Shown here: in pieces, positions 9,816 to 20,453 of the stretch | Layout of the letters: each line of letters begins with the position of its first letter | How positions within the stretch are numbered: the first letter of the stretch is position 1 | NCBI GenBank assembly: GCA_002347285.1 | Contig: DDXW01000057.1 | Location: forward strand, 1 to 38,559 | Direction: 5' to 3' | Source: Rhodocyclaceae bacterium UBA2250 | GTDB taxonomy: Bacteria > Pseudomonadota > Gammaproteobacteria > Burkholderiales > Rhodocyclaceae | DNA: 38,559 nt | The notes under the pieces: generated by a model | What the model saw: only the letters and a program-made list of their open reading frames with translations | Databases searched by the model: none | What the model was told of the DNA's origin: nothing | Made by a program: the position numbers and the translations under genes

Positions 9816-10920
9816 TTATACCCCTTGCTTCAGGCTGGCTTCGATGAAGGCGTCGAGGTCGCCGTCGAGCACCTTCTGGGTGTTGGAGATTTCGACATTG
9901 GTGCGCAGATCCTTGATGCGCGACTGGTCGAGCACGTAGCTGCGGATCTGGTGGCCCCAGCCGACGTCGGTCTTGCTGGCTTCGAGCTTGTCGGCCTCGG
10001 CTTGGCGCTTGCGCATTTCGAGTTCGAAGAGGCGCGACTTGAGCATCGCCATCGCCTCGGCCTTGTTGCGGTGCTGCGAGCGGTCGTTCTGGCACTGCAC
10101 GACGATGCCGGTCGGCACGTGCGTGATGCGGATCGCCGAGTCGGTCTTGTTGATGTGCTGGCCGCCGGCACCCGAGGCGCGGAAGGTGTCGATGCGCAGA
10201 TCGGCCGGATTGATCTCGACCTCGATGCTGTCGTCGATCTCGGGATAGACGAACAGGCTGGCGAAGCTGGTGTGGCGGCCGCCCGAGGAGTCGAACGGCG
10301 ACTTGCGGACGAGGCGATGCACGCCGGTCTCGGTGCGCAGGAAGCCGTAGGCGTAGTCGCCTTCGACCTTCAGGCTCGCGCTGCGGATGCCGGCGACGTC
10401 GCCGTCGGTCTGCTCGAGGATCTCGGCCTTGAAGCCCTTGCGCTCGCAGTACTTGAGGTACTGGCGCAGCAGCATGCTGGCCCAGTCGCAGGCCTCGGTG
10501 CCGCCCGCGCCGGCCTGGATGTCGATGAAGCAGTTGTTCGGGTCGGCCGGGTTCGAGAACATGCGGCGGAACTCGAGGTCGGCCACCTTGGCCTCGACGC
10601 CGGCCAGGTCGGACTCGACCGCGACCAGCGTAGCTTCGTCGTCCTCCTCCTTGGCCATCTCGAACAGCTCGCGTGCGTCGGCGAGCGCGCCCTTGACGCT
10701 TTCCAGCGTCAGAACGACGGCTTCGAGGGATTTCTTTTCCTTGCCCAGGCTCTGGGCGCGCTCGGCATCGCTCCAGATGCCGGGGTCTTCCATGACCCGG
10801 TTCAGTTCCGCGAGTTTCTCCGACTTCGTTTCGAAGTCAAAGATACCTCCGGAGTTGGTCGCCGCGGCCTTCGAGGTCGGCGATGCGGTTGGCGACGGCG
10901 TTGATGCGTTCTGCTTCCAT
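9816..10920 (-). CDS. prfB: Peptide chain release factor 2, with programmed +1 frameshift
   Basis: RF2 recognises UAA and UGA stop codons and triggers peptide release. Translation starts at ATG 10920 and reads 27 codons to CTT (10842-10840) followed by in-frame TGA (10839-10837). The classic frameshift site is present: a GGAGG Shine-Dalgarno-like element at 10850-10846, then TAT CTT TGA C. Skipping T10839 continues as GAC TTC GAA into the long second frame. The joined product is 367 residues, close to the usual 365. The SPF stop-recognition tripeptide (KSPFDSSGG) and the catalytic GGQ (GAGGQHIN) are both present. RF2 thus regulates its own synthesis. It is first in the prfB-lysS-mnmC operon. 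Confidence 0.98.
10839..10850 (-). promoter_or_regulatory. prfB programmed +1 ribosomal frameshift signal
   Basis: On the minus strand the bases read GGAGGTATCTTT and continue GAC. The Shine-Dalgarno-like GGAGG lies three bases before the CTT slippery codon, and the in-frame TGA follows. This matches the known autoregulatory element of bacterial prfB, in which slow decoding of UGA at low RF2 favours slippage into the +1 frame. Confidence 0.95.
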
Positions 10921-10948
10921 GGTATGTCCAGGCAATTTCGAACCGCGC

Positions 10949-10954
10949 ATTATA
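10949..10954 (-). promoter_or_regulatory. Probable -10 element of the prfB operon promoter
   Basis: The minus strand carries a perfect TATAAT at 10954-10949. The hexamer 17 bases upstream is only a weak -35 (CTGGCC). The inferred transcript would begin near 10942, leaving a leader of about 22 bases before the prfB ATG. Confidence 0.55.
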
Positions 10955-11015
10955 AACGCACCAGCCGAGCCGGCCAGCAGCCGGAGATACCTCAAGTTAA
11001 TGCCGGAAGAAACAC

Positions 11016-11044
11016 TTGATGGTTATCAATTCGCCATATATAGT
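11016..11044 (+). promoter_or_regulatory. Probable sigma-70 promoter of the PP2C-GGDEF-EAL gene
   Basis: TTGATG (11016-11021) and TATAGT (11039-11044) are separated by exactly 17 bases. They lie in an AT-rich patch that stands out from the GC-rich surroundings. The inferred start near 11051 leaves a leader of about 75 bases before the ATG at 11126. The divergent prfB promoter lies about 60 bases away. Confidence 0.55.
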
Positions 11045-11125
11045 GGTTATGCTAATAATCCATATGATTAATGTTGAAAAAACAACAATATGACCACACG
11101 GTGGGCGTCAAGCGAGGAGGCTGCG

Positions 11126-13648
11126 ATGAGAAACGGATACGTACCGGCCGGCGAGAGTGTCGCGATCCTGGAGGAGTACGCGCAGACGATCCAGCTGATC
11201 CAGCGCTTGCGCGACGCCGCCGGCAAGCGGGAGCATGGTCCGGTGCGGCACTGGGCCATGCCGAAGGACCGGATCAGCGCCGATTTCTTCTGCGCCGCCG
11301 AGCACCCCCGTTTCGGCTGGTACGGTTTGATGGCCGATGTTTCCGGACACGGACTGATGTCCTCGATCTTCGCGCTGCACGTGCCGATGCTGTTCCGCGA
11401 AGGCGTGCTGCTGGGCATGTCGCTGCCGGCGATCTACGAGCGCATCGGCAACTTCCTCGCGCACCAGCACATCGGCGGCTACTTCGTCTGCGGCATCCTG
11501 GTGCGGGTGCTCGGCAGCGAGATCGAGCTCATCAACTGCGGCATGCCCGATGCGTTGCTGCTCGCCGCCGACGGCCGGCTGTGCGAGAGCTTTCCGTCGT
11601 CCCAGCTGCCGTTCGGCATCGAGGGCGAGGGCGAATACGCGAACGCGACGCCGCGGCGCTACCGTCTGGCGCGGGACGAGACGGCCTCCCTGCTGCTGTA
11701 TTCGGACGGCCTGTCCGAGCTGGGCATCCTCAACGGCACCGTCTTCGGCTGCGGCGGCGTGCTGGCCGAGGCCGCGGCGGACACCGACCGGCTGTTCGAT
11801 CGCCTCGTCGATCTGGTCGGCCAGCATCCGGGCAACGCGCACGACGACATCAGCCTCACCCTGATACCCGTGCCGCTGCCCGCGGCGGAGCATCCAGCCG
11901 ATGCCGCGCCGGAGGAGCAAGCCGCCCGCCAGCCGCCGACCGAGGCGACGAATCAGTCCGTCATCATGCGCATCATCGACAACCTCGATCACGGCCTGAT
12001 GCTGACGGACCACGAGCAGCACATTCTCTACGTCAATCCCGCCTTCACCGAGATCACCGGCTACACCTGCGAGGAGAGCATCGGCCAGACCCCGCGGCTG
12101 CTCAGTTCGGGGCGCCACGACGTCGCCTTCTATCGCCAGATGTGGCAGAAGCTGCAGGCGGAAGGCAGCTGGTGCGGCGACGTCTGGAACCGTCGCAAGG
12201 ACGGCACGCTCTATCTCGAGTGGATCGACATCCAGGCCATTCATGACGAGAAGGGGCAGGTGACGAACTACCTCGCCACCTTCACCGACATCATGCGCAT
12301 GCGCGAGAAGGACGAGCGCCTGCGCTTCATGGGCCTGCACGATCCGCTCACCGGGCTGGCGAACCGCGTCCTGCTCAACGAGCGCGGCCAGCGGGCGATG
12401 CGGCGCTGCGATCGCCTCGACGAGTCGCTGGCCGTCCTGTTCATCGATCTCGACCGTTTCAAGTCGATCAACGACAGTCTCGGCCACGACGTCGGCGACG
12501 AGGTGCTGGTGCAGGTCGCCTGGCGTCTGGGCGGCGTGCTGGACGAGGAGGACACGCTGGCGCGCTTCGGCGGCGACCAGTTCGTCTGCCTGCTGCCGGC
12601 CATCTCGGAACGCATGGATGCCCAGCAGGTGGCGAACCGGATGCTGGCCGAACTCGCCCGACCGGTGGAGGTGGCCGGCCACCACTTCAAGATCGGCGCT
12701 TCGATCGGCATCAGCGCCTATCCTTCGGACGGAGCCTCCGTCGATGACCTGATCGTGCGCGCCGACCGCGCGATGCTGCGTGCCAAGCGGGCGGGCGGCA
12801 ACCTCGTCAAGTTCTTCTCCGCCGAAATGGCGGCGGAGATGGACCGGCAGCTCGAAATGGAGGCACGCCTCGATGCCGCGATCGACGCCGGCGAACTGGT
12901 GCTGTTCTACCAGCCGAAGGTCGATGTCGTGTCGAAGCGCATCATCGGCGCCGAGGCGTTGGTGCGCTGGCGCGACCCCAAGAACGGGCTGGTTCCGCCC
13001 AGCGCCTTCATTCCGGTGGCGGAACGCAGCGACCTGATCGCGAAGATCGGCGTCTGGGTGCTCAACGAGACCTGCAGCATGCTGCTGCGTCATCAGCATT
13101 GCTTTCCGGCCGATTTCCGCGTGGCCGCCAACGTCTCGGCGAAGCAGTTCGAACGCGGCGACATCGCCGAGGAAGTGGCCCGGGTATTGCATGCGACCGG
13201 CATCGAACCGGGCCGGCTGCAGATCGAGGTGACCGAATCGGTGATCATCCAGGATGCGGAATGCGTCGCCGAGACGCTGCAACGCATCGTCGACATGGGC
13301 GTGTCGGTGGCGCTCGACGACTTCGGCACCGGCTATTCGAATCTCGCTTCGCTGAGCCGCCTGCCGATCGACTCCTTCAAGCTCGACCAGAGTTTCGTGC
13401 GCGGTGTCAACTCCAACGCGGTGAATGCCTCGATCGCCAAATCGGTCTGGCATCTCGCCGACGGTCTCGGCAAGGGCGTGGTGGCCGAGGGCATCGAAAC
13501 CTGCGAGGAATGCATCAAGCTCATGAGCATCGGCTATCGCCACATGCAGGGCTTCCGCTTCGGCCGGCCGATGCCGGAGGAAGAGTTCATCGCCTTCTTC
13601 GAGCGCTGGACTCCCGATACCTACAAATGCCTGGCCATGCAGGGCTAG
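11126..13648 (+). CDS. PP2C (SpoIIE-type) phosphatase-PAS-GGDEF-EAL signalling protein
   Basis: An 840-residue soluble multidomain protein. A SpoIIE-type PP2C domain occupies about residues 30-250, with acidic metal ligands in ISADFF, Asp71 in ADVSGHG, YSDGLSE and Asp240-241 in HDDISL, so it looks catalytically competent. PAS follows at about 278-400. The GGDEF domain (about 420-580) has GGDQF at 482-486 in place of GGDEF, and its RxxD I-site position reads DEED, so cyclase activity and product inhibition are doubtful. The EAL domain (about 590-835) keeps EAL at 610-612, NVSAKQF, EVTES, DDFGTGYS, the Lys of FKLDQSF and AEGIET, so it is probably an active c-di-GMP phosphodiesterase. The ATG at 11126 is chosen for its GAGGAGG Shine-Dalgarno 5 bases upstream; an in-frame ATG at 11090 has none. 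Confidence 0.92.
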   Translation: MRNGYVPAGESVAILEEYAQTIQLIQRLRDAAGKREHGPVRHWAMPKDRISADFFCAAEHPRFGWYGLMADVSGHGLMSSIFALHVPMLFREGVLLGMSLPAIYERIGNFLAHQHIGGYFVCGILVRVLGSEIELINCGMPDALLLAADGRLCESFPSSQLPFGIEGEGEYANATPRRYRLARDETASLLLYSDGLSELGILNGTVFGCGGVLAEAAADTDRLFDRLVDLVGQHPGNAHDDISLTLIPVPLPAAEHPADAAPEEQAARQPPTEATNQSVIMRIIDNLDHGLMLTDHEQHILYVNPAFTEITGYTCEESIGQTPRLLSSGRHDVAFYRQMWQKLQAEGSWCGDVWNRRKDGTLYLEWIDIQAIHDEKGQVTNYLATFTDIMRMREKDERLRFMGLHDPLTGLANRVLLNERGQRAMRRCDRLDESLAVLFIDLDRFKSINDSLGHDVGDEVLVQVAWRLGGVLDEEDTLARFGGDQFVCLLPAISERMDAQQVANRMLAELARPVEVAGHHFKIGASIGISAYPSDGASVDDLIVRADRAMLRAKRAGGNLVKFFSAEMAAEMDRQLEMEARLDAAIDAGELVLFYQPKVDVVSKRIIGAEALVRWRDPKNGLVPPSAFIPVAERSDLIAKIGVWVLNETCSMLLRHQHCFPADFRVAANVSAKQFERGDIAEEVARVLHATGIEPGRLQIEVTESVIIQDAECVAETLQRIVDMGVSVALDDFGTGYSNLASLSRLPIDSFKLDQSFVRGVNSNAVNASIAKSVWHLADGLGKGVVAEGIETCEECIKLMSIGYRHMQGFRFGRPMPEEEFIAFFERWTPDTYKCLAMQG

Positions 13649-13678
13649 CGGCGCCGGCCGGCCGCCTCGCCAGCGCCG
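13649..13678 (+). terminator. Terminator-like hairpin between convergent genes
   Basis: Arms CGGCGCCGGC (13649-13658) and GCCAGCGCCG (13669-13678) pair over ten positions with one mismatch around a 10-base loop. A short T-poor tail (GGTTTCTAG) follows. It fills the 35-base gap between the EAL gene and the convergent prfC. With no good U-tract, this is only a candidate. Confidence 0.4.
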
Positions 13679-13683
13679 GGTTT

Positions 13684-15258
<1,575 letters not shown>

Positions 15259-15309
15259 GGCGGGGGCGGCAATTGCGAAACCGCGGATTATACGGATGGA
15301 GGGCGCCCC

Positions 15310-16965
15310 CTAAGATCTCGGTGCCGGCGAGGCGGCGAGCGTCACGGTGTTGCGGCCGCGTTCCTTCGAGAGATACATCGCCTCGTCCGCCTTGCGTTCC
15401 AGTTCGAGCACGCTGGTGCCGTGCTGGGGAAAGAGCGCAATGCCGATGCTGGCGGAAATCTGCAGGCAGTGTCCCTCGATGAGGAACGGCTGATTGAGCG
15501 CCGCGCGGATCTTCTCGCCGACCAGCAGGGCATCCTCCTCGCGCTCGACGCTGCGCAGCAGCACGACGAACTCGTCGCCGCCGACGCGTGCCGGCGTGTC
15601 CGATTCGCGCAGGGCGCCCCGCAGCCGGCGCGTCACTTCCTGGAGCAGCAGGTCGCCGACGCGATGGCCGAAACTGTCGTTGACCGGCTTGAAGTGGTCG
15701 AGGTCGAGGAACAGCAGGGCGTGACGGGTGCGGTCGCGCTGGCCGGCGGCCAGGGCGGCCTGCACCAGGTCGTCGAACAGCGCGCGGTTCGGCAGGCCGG
15801 TGAGCGAGTCGTGCTGGGCCATCAGCCGGATGCGCTCCTCGGCATCCTTCTGCGCCTGGATGTCGGTCAGGTAGCCGTGCCAGATCGTCGTGCCGTCGGT
15901 GTCGCGCCGGGGCGTCGACTGGCCCTCGTACCAGCGGTACTCCCCAGAGGGCACGCGGATGCGGAACCGGCTGCGCCACAGCGTCAGCATGGCGATCGAT
16001 TCCCTGATGCTGGCGCTGAGCGCCTCGAGATCGTCGGGATGCACCAGCGCGTAGATCGGCCCGGCATCTTCCGCCAGGGCCTCCGGCGTCAGGTTGAAGA
16101 TGCGGATGCGCGGGCTGGCGTAGGGAAAATGGAAACTCCCATCCTGGCGGGCGCGGAAGACGTACATGATGCCCGGCACGTTGGTCGCGACCTGGGTCAG
16201 CAGGTCGAGCGCTTCTTGGCGCGCCTTGCCGGTGATGACGTATTCGGTGATGTCGCGCGCGATGCCGAACAGGCCGACGATCGCGCCGCTCTCGTCGCGG
16301 ATTGGATACTTGCGGTTGTCGACCCAGCCGGCTCTGCCGTCCCGCGTGAGATATTCCTGGGTTTCGTGCGCGACCGGCATGCCGGCGAACACCTGCTTTT
16401 CGAGACGATAGTAGCTGTCGGCGCAGGCCTCGGGAAAGACGTCGTAATCGGTCTGGCCGAGCAGGTCGGTCCAGGGTTTGGCCGTTTCGCACAGGCGTAC
16501 CAGCGTCTGGCTCGCGCCGGTGAACACGTGGTTGCGGTCCTTGAAAAAGATGAAGTCGTCGGTGTTTTCCATCAAGGCGCGGAAGTTGGCCGTCGTCGCG
16601 GCGTCGCCCAGGGGGCGCGGCAGGCTCTTGGCATCCTGCAGGGTGAGGTCGAGCAGGGTGCGGTCGTCTTCCTTGCGCTTCGCATAGAGGGCCTTGACGC
16701 AGCGGATGCGCCCGTTCGCCTGGCGAAGGCGCAGGTTGCAACTGCCGGCAACGGGTTCGGCCAGAGGCGAGAAGAGCGTTTTGGCGATGTCGGTGTCGTC
16801 CGGGTGGATCCGGTCGCGCAGCGCGACCTTGCCGCCCAGGAAATCCGCCGCCGTCCAGCCGAGCAGCCGCTCGACCGCGGGGCCGACCGCGAGCAGCGCC
16901 GGCGGGCGGGTGAGGGCGAAGTGCAACTGAACTGCCAAGATCGGGTCGTCGCCGGTCGCGCTCAT
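15310..16965 (-). CDS. PAS-PAS-PAS-GGDEF diguanylate cyclase
   Basis: A 551-residue cytoplasmic protein. Three PAS-type segments lie at about residues 8-110 (the most divergent), 125-250 and 260-380. A GGDEF domain at about 385-545 has an intact GGDEF at 462-466 and an RESD inhibition site exactly five residues before it. It should make c-di-GMP with product feedback. No membrane segment is visible. The ATG at 16965 is preferred to further-upstream starts because it follows an AGGGA element and starts the first PAS directly. It lies 16 bases after ackA and so is probably co-transcribed with the acetate genes. Confidence 0.93.
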   Translation of the reverse strand: MSATGDDPILAVQLHFALTRPPALLAVGPAVERLLGWTAADFLGGKVALRDRIHPDDTDIAKTLFSPLAEPVAGSCNLRLRQANGRIRCVKALYAKRKEDDRTLLDLTLQDAKSLPRPLGDAATTANFRALMENTDDFIFFKDRNHVFTGASQTLVRLCETAKPWTDLLGQTDYDVFPEACADSYYRLEKQVFAGMPVAHETQEYLTRDGRAGWVDNRKYPIRDESGAIVGLFGIARDITEYVITGKARQEALDLLTQVATNVPGIMYVFRARQDGSFHFPYASPRIRIFNLTPEALAEDAGPIYALVHPDDLEALSASIRESIAMLTLWRSRFRIRVPSGEYRWYEGQSTPRRDTDGTTIWHGYLTDIQAQKDAEERIRLMAQHDSLTGLPNRALFDDLVQAALAAGQRDRTRHALLFLDLDHFKPVNDSFGHRVGDLLLQEVTRRLRGALRESDTPARVGGDEFVVLLRSVEREEDALLVGEKIRAALNQPFLIEGHCLQISASIGIALFPQHGTSVLELERKADEAMYLSKERGRNTVTLAASPAPRS

Positions 16966-16981
16966 GGTCTTCGTCCCTTTC

Positions 16982-18166
16982 TCAGAGCAGCGCGGCGGTG
17001 TGGCGCGCCAGCATCCATTCCTCGTTGGTCGGCAGCACCAGTGCGCTGACGCGGCTCGCGGCGGTGCTGATCCGGGTGGCGTCGGCGGCATTCGCCGCCG
17101 CATCCAGTTCCAGGCCGAGCCAGCCGAGCTGGCGGCAGGCCTGCGCGCGCACCGGCGCGGCATGCTCGCCGATGCCGCCGGTGAACACCAGCGCGTCGAG
17201 GCCGCCGAGCGCGGCGGCGAGCGAGCCGATCTCGCGCACGATGCGGTAGCAGAACAGATCGACTGCCTCCTTCGCCTCGGGGCGGTCGGAGGCGAGCAGC
17301 TCGCGCATGTCCTGCGAGATGCCCGAGACGCCGAGCAGGCCGGACTCCTTGTAGAGCAGCCGGGTCAGCGCCTTGGCGTCCATCCCGTCGTAGTCCATCA
17401 GGTAGAGCAGCACGCCGGGGTCAAGCGCGCCGGTGCGCGTGCCCATCATCAGGCCTTCGAGGGCGGTGAACCCCATCGTCGTCGCCTGGCTGCGGCGGCC
17501 AACCATGCCGCACATCGAGGCGCCGTTGCCGAGGTGGGCGACGATGACGCGTCCATCCGCGCGCTCGGCGCCGAGGTGCCGGGGCAGCGCGTCGGCGATG
17601 TATTCGTAGGAGAGGCCGTGAAAGCCGTAACGGCGCACGCCCTGCGCGGTGATGCGGCGCGGCAGCGCGAACAGCTGCGCGATGGCCGGCTGGGTGCGGT
17701 GGAAGGCGGTGTCGAAGCAGGCCACGTGGGGCACGTCCGGCAGGGCGGCGCGCAGCGCCTCGATGCCGGCGAGATTGTGCGGCTGGTGCAGCGGCGCGAG
17801 CGGGATGAACTCCCTGAGGCGGGCGATGTGCGCGTCGTCGAGCCGGATCGGCTGCGAATAGTCCTGCGCGCCATGCACGACGCGGTGGCCGACGCCGGCG
17901 ATGCGCCAGCCGGCTTCGTGTTCCTGCAGCCAGCGGACGAGCTGGACGAGTGCGGCGCGATGTGGCTGGTCGCCAGCCAGCGCGAGATCGGCGTCGTCGA
18001 GCACGCGGCCGCTGCCGTCCTGCGCCTTGAGATGCGTCCGCGCTGCGCCGATGCCGTCGATTTGGCCGACCAGCTCGGGCTGCTGCGGCACCGGCGCGGC
18101 GCGCCGGAACAGCGCGAACTTGATCGAGGAGGAGCCGGCGTTGAGGGTCAGCAGCGCGTCGGTCAT
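16982..18166 (-). CDS. ackA: Acetate kinase
   Basis: Converts acetyl phosphate and ADP to acetate and ATP in the cytoplasm, or the reverse. The 394 residues match the family. The N-terminal signature LTLNAGSSSIKFALF, the central GVGHRVVHG, the HLGNGASMC phosphate-binding region, TMGFTALEGLMMGTRTG and the C-terminal FTGGIGEHA are all present. The ATG at 18166 is 7 bases after the stop of the fused MaoC/Pta gene, so the pair forms one acyl-phosphate module. The product could also accept propionate or butyrate. Confidence 0.97.
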   Translation of the reverse strand: MTDALLTLNAGSSSIKFALFRRAAPVPQQPELVGQIDGIGAARTHLKAQDGSGRVLDDADLALAGDQPHRAALVQLVRWLQEHEAGWRIAGVGHRVVHGAQDYSQPIRLDDAHIARLREFIPLAPLHQPHNLAGIEALRAALPDVPHVACFDTAFHRTQPAIAQLFALPRRITAQGVRRYGFHGLSYEYIADALPRHLGAERADGRVIVAHLGNGASMCGMVGRRSQATTMGFTALEGLMMGTRTGALDPGVLLYLMDYDGMDAKALTRLLYKESGLLGVSGISQDMRELLASDRPEAKEAVDLFCYRIVREIGSLAAALGGLDALVFTGGIGEHAAPVRAQACRQLGWLGLELDAAANAADATRISTAASRVSALVLPTNEEWMLARHTAALL

Positions 18167-18173
18167 GCGCCGC

Positions 18174-19586
18174 TCACTTGCCGACCAGGCCGCTGCGGCG
18201 GGCATGCACCATCACGACGGCGATGGCGGTCGAGGCGGTGCGCGTCTGCGCCGAGTCGGCGCGGCTGGTCAGTACGATCGGCACGCGCGCGCCGAGCACG
18301 ATGCCGGCCGACAGCGCGTCGGCCAGGTACTCGAGCTGCTTGGCGAGCATGTTGCCCGACTCGATGTCGGGCACCAGCAGGATGTCGGCCTGGCCGGCGA
18401 CCGCCGACTTGATGCCCTTGGTGCGCGCGGCGACCACCGAGATCGCGTTGTCGAAGGCGAGCGGACCGTCGAGCAGGCCGCCCTTGATCTGGCCGCGGTC
18501 GGCCATCTTGCACAGCGCGGCGGCGTCGAGCGTCGCCTGCATCTTCGGGTTGACGGTTTCGACGGCGGCGAGGATCGCGACTTTCGGCTCGGCGATGTGC
18601 AACATGCGCGCCAGGTCGATGGCGTTCTGCACGATGTCGACCTTGGTGTCGAGATCGGGCGCGATGTTGACGGCCGCGTCGGTGATCAGCAGCGGGCGCG
18701 GATAGGTCGGCACGTCCATCAGGAACACGTGGCTGATGCGCCGCTCGGTGCGCAGGCCGGTGGCCTTGTCGACCACCTCGGCCATCAGTTCGTCGGTGTG
18801 CAGGCTGCCCTTCATCAGCGCCGCGACGATGCCCTCGCGCGCCAGCGCCACGCCGGATTCGGCGGCGGCATGGCTGTGCGGCACGTTGAGGAACTGGCAG
18901 CCGTAGAGGTTCAGGTTCATCTCCTCGGCGAGCTTGCGGATCTTCTCCTCGGGGCCGACCAGCGTCGGGTCGATCAGGCCGCGGTCGCGCGCCTGCAGCG
19001 CGCCTTTCAGCGATTCGCCGTCGCACGGATGGATCACCGCCATCGGGATCGGCGCCAGGCCCTGGGTGATCTCGAGCAGGTGGTCGTAGCGCGCGGTCTT
19101 GGTCGTCGACAGCTTGATTTCCGGCAGCGCGACCTTGGCGCGGCGGATCTTCTCCACCGGCGCGACGACCTCGGAGGTGCCGTGGATGACCTGCTCGCCG
19201 TCCTGGTTGACGCACTTGCACTCGAACAGGATGTGGTGGTTGTGGTCGAACTTGCGCCGGCAGGCGATGGTGGCGGTCAGCGTGTCGCCGATGCGCACCG
19301 AGCGGTCGAAATGCAGGTTCTGATCGACGTAGACCGTGCCGGGGCCGGGAAACTGCGTGCCGAGGATGTTGGAAAACAGCATGCCGCCCCACATGCCGTG
19401 GCCGACCACCTCGCGGAACTGCGACGAGCGGGCGTATTCGGGGTCGACGTGGGTCGGGTTCAGGTCGCCCGAGAGGATCGCGAACATCTGGATGTCCTCG
19501 GGGCGCAGCGTGCGCACCAGCGTGGCGGTATCGCCCACCTGGATTTCGTCGTAGGTACGGTTTTCGATCAGGTCTAGGGTGGTCAT
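18174..19586 (-). CDS. MaoC-like hydratase / phosphate acyltransferase fusion protein
   Basis: A 470-residue fusion. The N-terminal MaoC-type hot-dog domain (about residues 5-140) has the hydratase motif HVDPEYARSS preceded by SGDLNPTH and followed by VGHGMWGG. The C-terminal PTA_PTB domain (about 165-470) has MKGSLHTDELM, LITDAAVNIAPD and VLGARVPIVLTSRAD. It would transfer acyl groups between CoA and phosphate, feeding the adjacent acetate kinase; the MaoC half suggests an enoyl- or hydroxyacyl-CoA substrate. Such proteins are annotated as bifunctional enoyl-CoA hydratase/phosphate acetyltransferase. The ATG at 19586 is used; a TTG at 19610 is in frame but neither has a clear Shine-Dalgarno. 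Confidence 0.93.
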   Translation of the reverse strand: MTTLDLIENRTYDEIQVGDTATLVRTLRPEDIQMFAILSGDLNPTHVDPEYARSSQFREVVGHGMWGGMLFSNILGTQFPGPGTVYVDQNLHFDRSVRIGDTLTATIACRRKFDHNHHILFECKCVNQDGEQVIHGTSEVVAPVEKIRRAKVALPEIKLSTTKTARYDHLLEITQGLAPIPMAVIHPCDGESLKGALQARDRGLIDPTLVGPEEKIRKLAEEMNLNLYGCQFLNVPHSHAAAESGVALAREGIVAALMKGSLHTDELMAEVVDKATGLRTERRISHVFLMDVPTYPRPLLITDAAVNIAPDLDTKVDIVQNAIDLARMLHIAEPKVAILAAVETVNPKMQATLDAAALCKMADRGQIKGGLLDGPLAFDNAISVVAARTKGIKSAVAGQADILLVPDIESGNMLAKQLEYLADALSAGIVLGARVPIVLTSRADSAQTRTASTAIAVVMVHARRSGLVGK

Positions 19587-19655
19587 CGGCTTGGCGGAAA
19601 CGAGGTTCAAATCGGAATTCTGGCCTGTCTTGTATTGCGGCGCAATGACCGCGGC

Positions 19656-20453
19656 TCAGCCGACAGGTCCGCGCCGCTCCGCCGGCGCCGAGTTTGCAAG
19701 CGGATCCTGGCGGTAGAAGCGGCTCAGCTCGCGATACACCGCCGGATACTCGTCGCGCAGCAGGTCGGGCGCCTCGAAGAACACTTCGCTGGTCACGGCG
19801 AAGAACTCGCTCGGATGCTCGGCGGCGTAGGGATCGATCGCCGTTTCCTCGCCGGCATCGACGCGCCGGCAGAAGTCGGCGTAGGCGGGCCCGAAGGCGG
19901 CGCTCCACTCCTCGCGGCGCATGTCCGCGCGCAGCGCCGGCATGCCATCCACCTCGCCGTTGGTCATGTCGAGCTTGTGGGCGAATTCGTGGATGACGAT
20001 GCTGACGTCGCCGATCTCGTCCAGATTCTCGAACCAGGAGAGCAGCACCGGGCCGCCTTCCCAGGCCTCGCCGAGCACTTCGTCGTCGTACTCATGCACG
20101 ACGCCGTCCTCGTCCTGGATGCGGCGCGGAATCACGAAGTCGCCCGGATAGACGACGATGCCCACCCAGCCGCGGTACCAGTCGAGGCCGAGCTCGAGGA
20201 TCGGCAGGCAGGCCTGCAGGGCGATCGACAGCTGCATGGCCGGCGTCAATTGCAGACCCCGGGCGCCGCTCCATTCCTTTTCGGCGATGAACTGCGCGGC
20301 CAGCTCGCGTAGCCGGGTCCGCTCGTCGTCGTTCAGGCGATCGAGGAAGGGCAGCGCGTATTCGGCGTCCTGCCACTGGGTTTCGTCGATCGCGAGCCGC
20401 GCGGCGGCGCGGCGCCGCCGCCAGTCGCGGAAACTGCGCAGCAGCCGGATCAT
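19656..20453 (-). CDS. mtfA: MtfA-type zinc-dependent peptidase
   Basis: A 265-residue cytoplasmic metallopeptidase of the MtfA (DgsA/Mlc anti-repressor) family. The zinc motif is HEFAHKLD, with His155, Glu156 and His159, and a downstream acidic ligand probably lies in HPSEFFAVTSEVFFE. The N-terminal MIRLLRSFRDWRRR and the IVVYPGDFVIPR strand also match the family. In Escherichia coli MtfA inactivates the glucose repressor Mlc; whether that regulator exists here cannot be seen. The ATG overlaps the stop of the upstream transporter gene (ATGA), indicating translational coupling. Confidence 0.92.
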   Translation of the reverse strand: MIRLLRSFRDWRRRRAAARLAIDETQWQDAEYALPFLDRLNDDERTRLRELAAQFIAEKEWSGARGLQLTPAMQLSIALQACLPILELGLDWYRGWVGIVVYPGDFVIPRRIQDEDGVVHEYDDEVLGEAWEGGPVLLSWFENLDEIGDVSIVIHEFAHKLDMTNGEVDGMPALRADMRREEWSAAFGPAYADFCRRVDAGEETAIDPYAAEHPSEFFAVTSEVFFEAPDLLRDEYPAVYRELSRFYRQDPLANSAPAERRGPVG

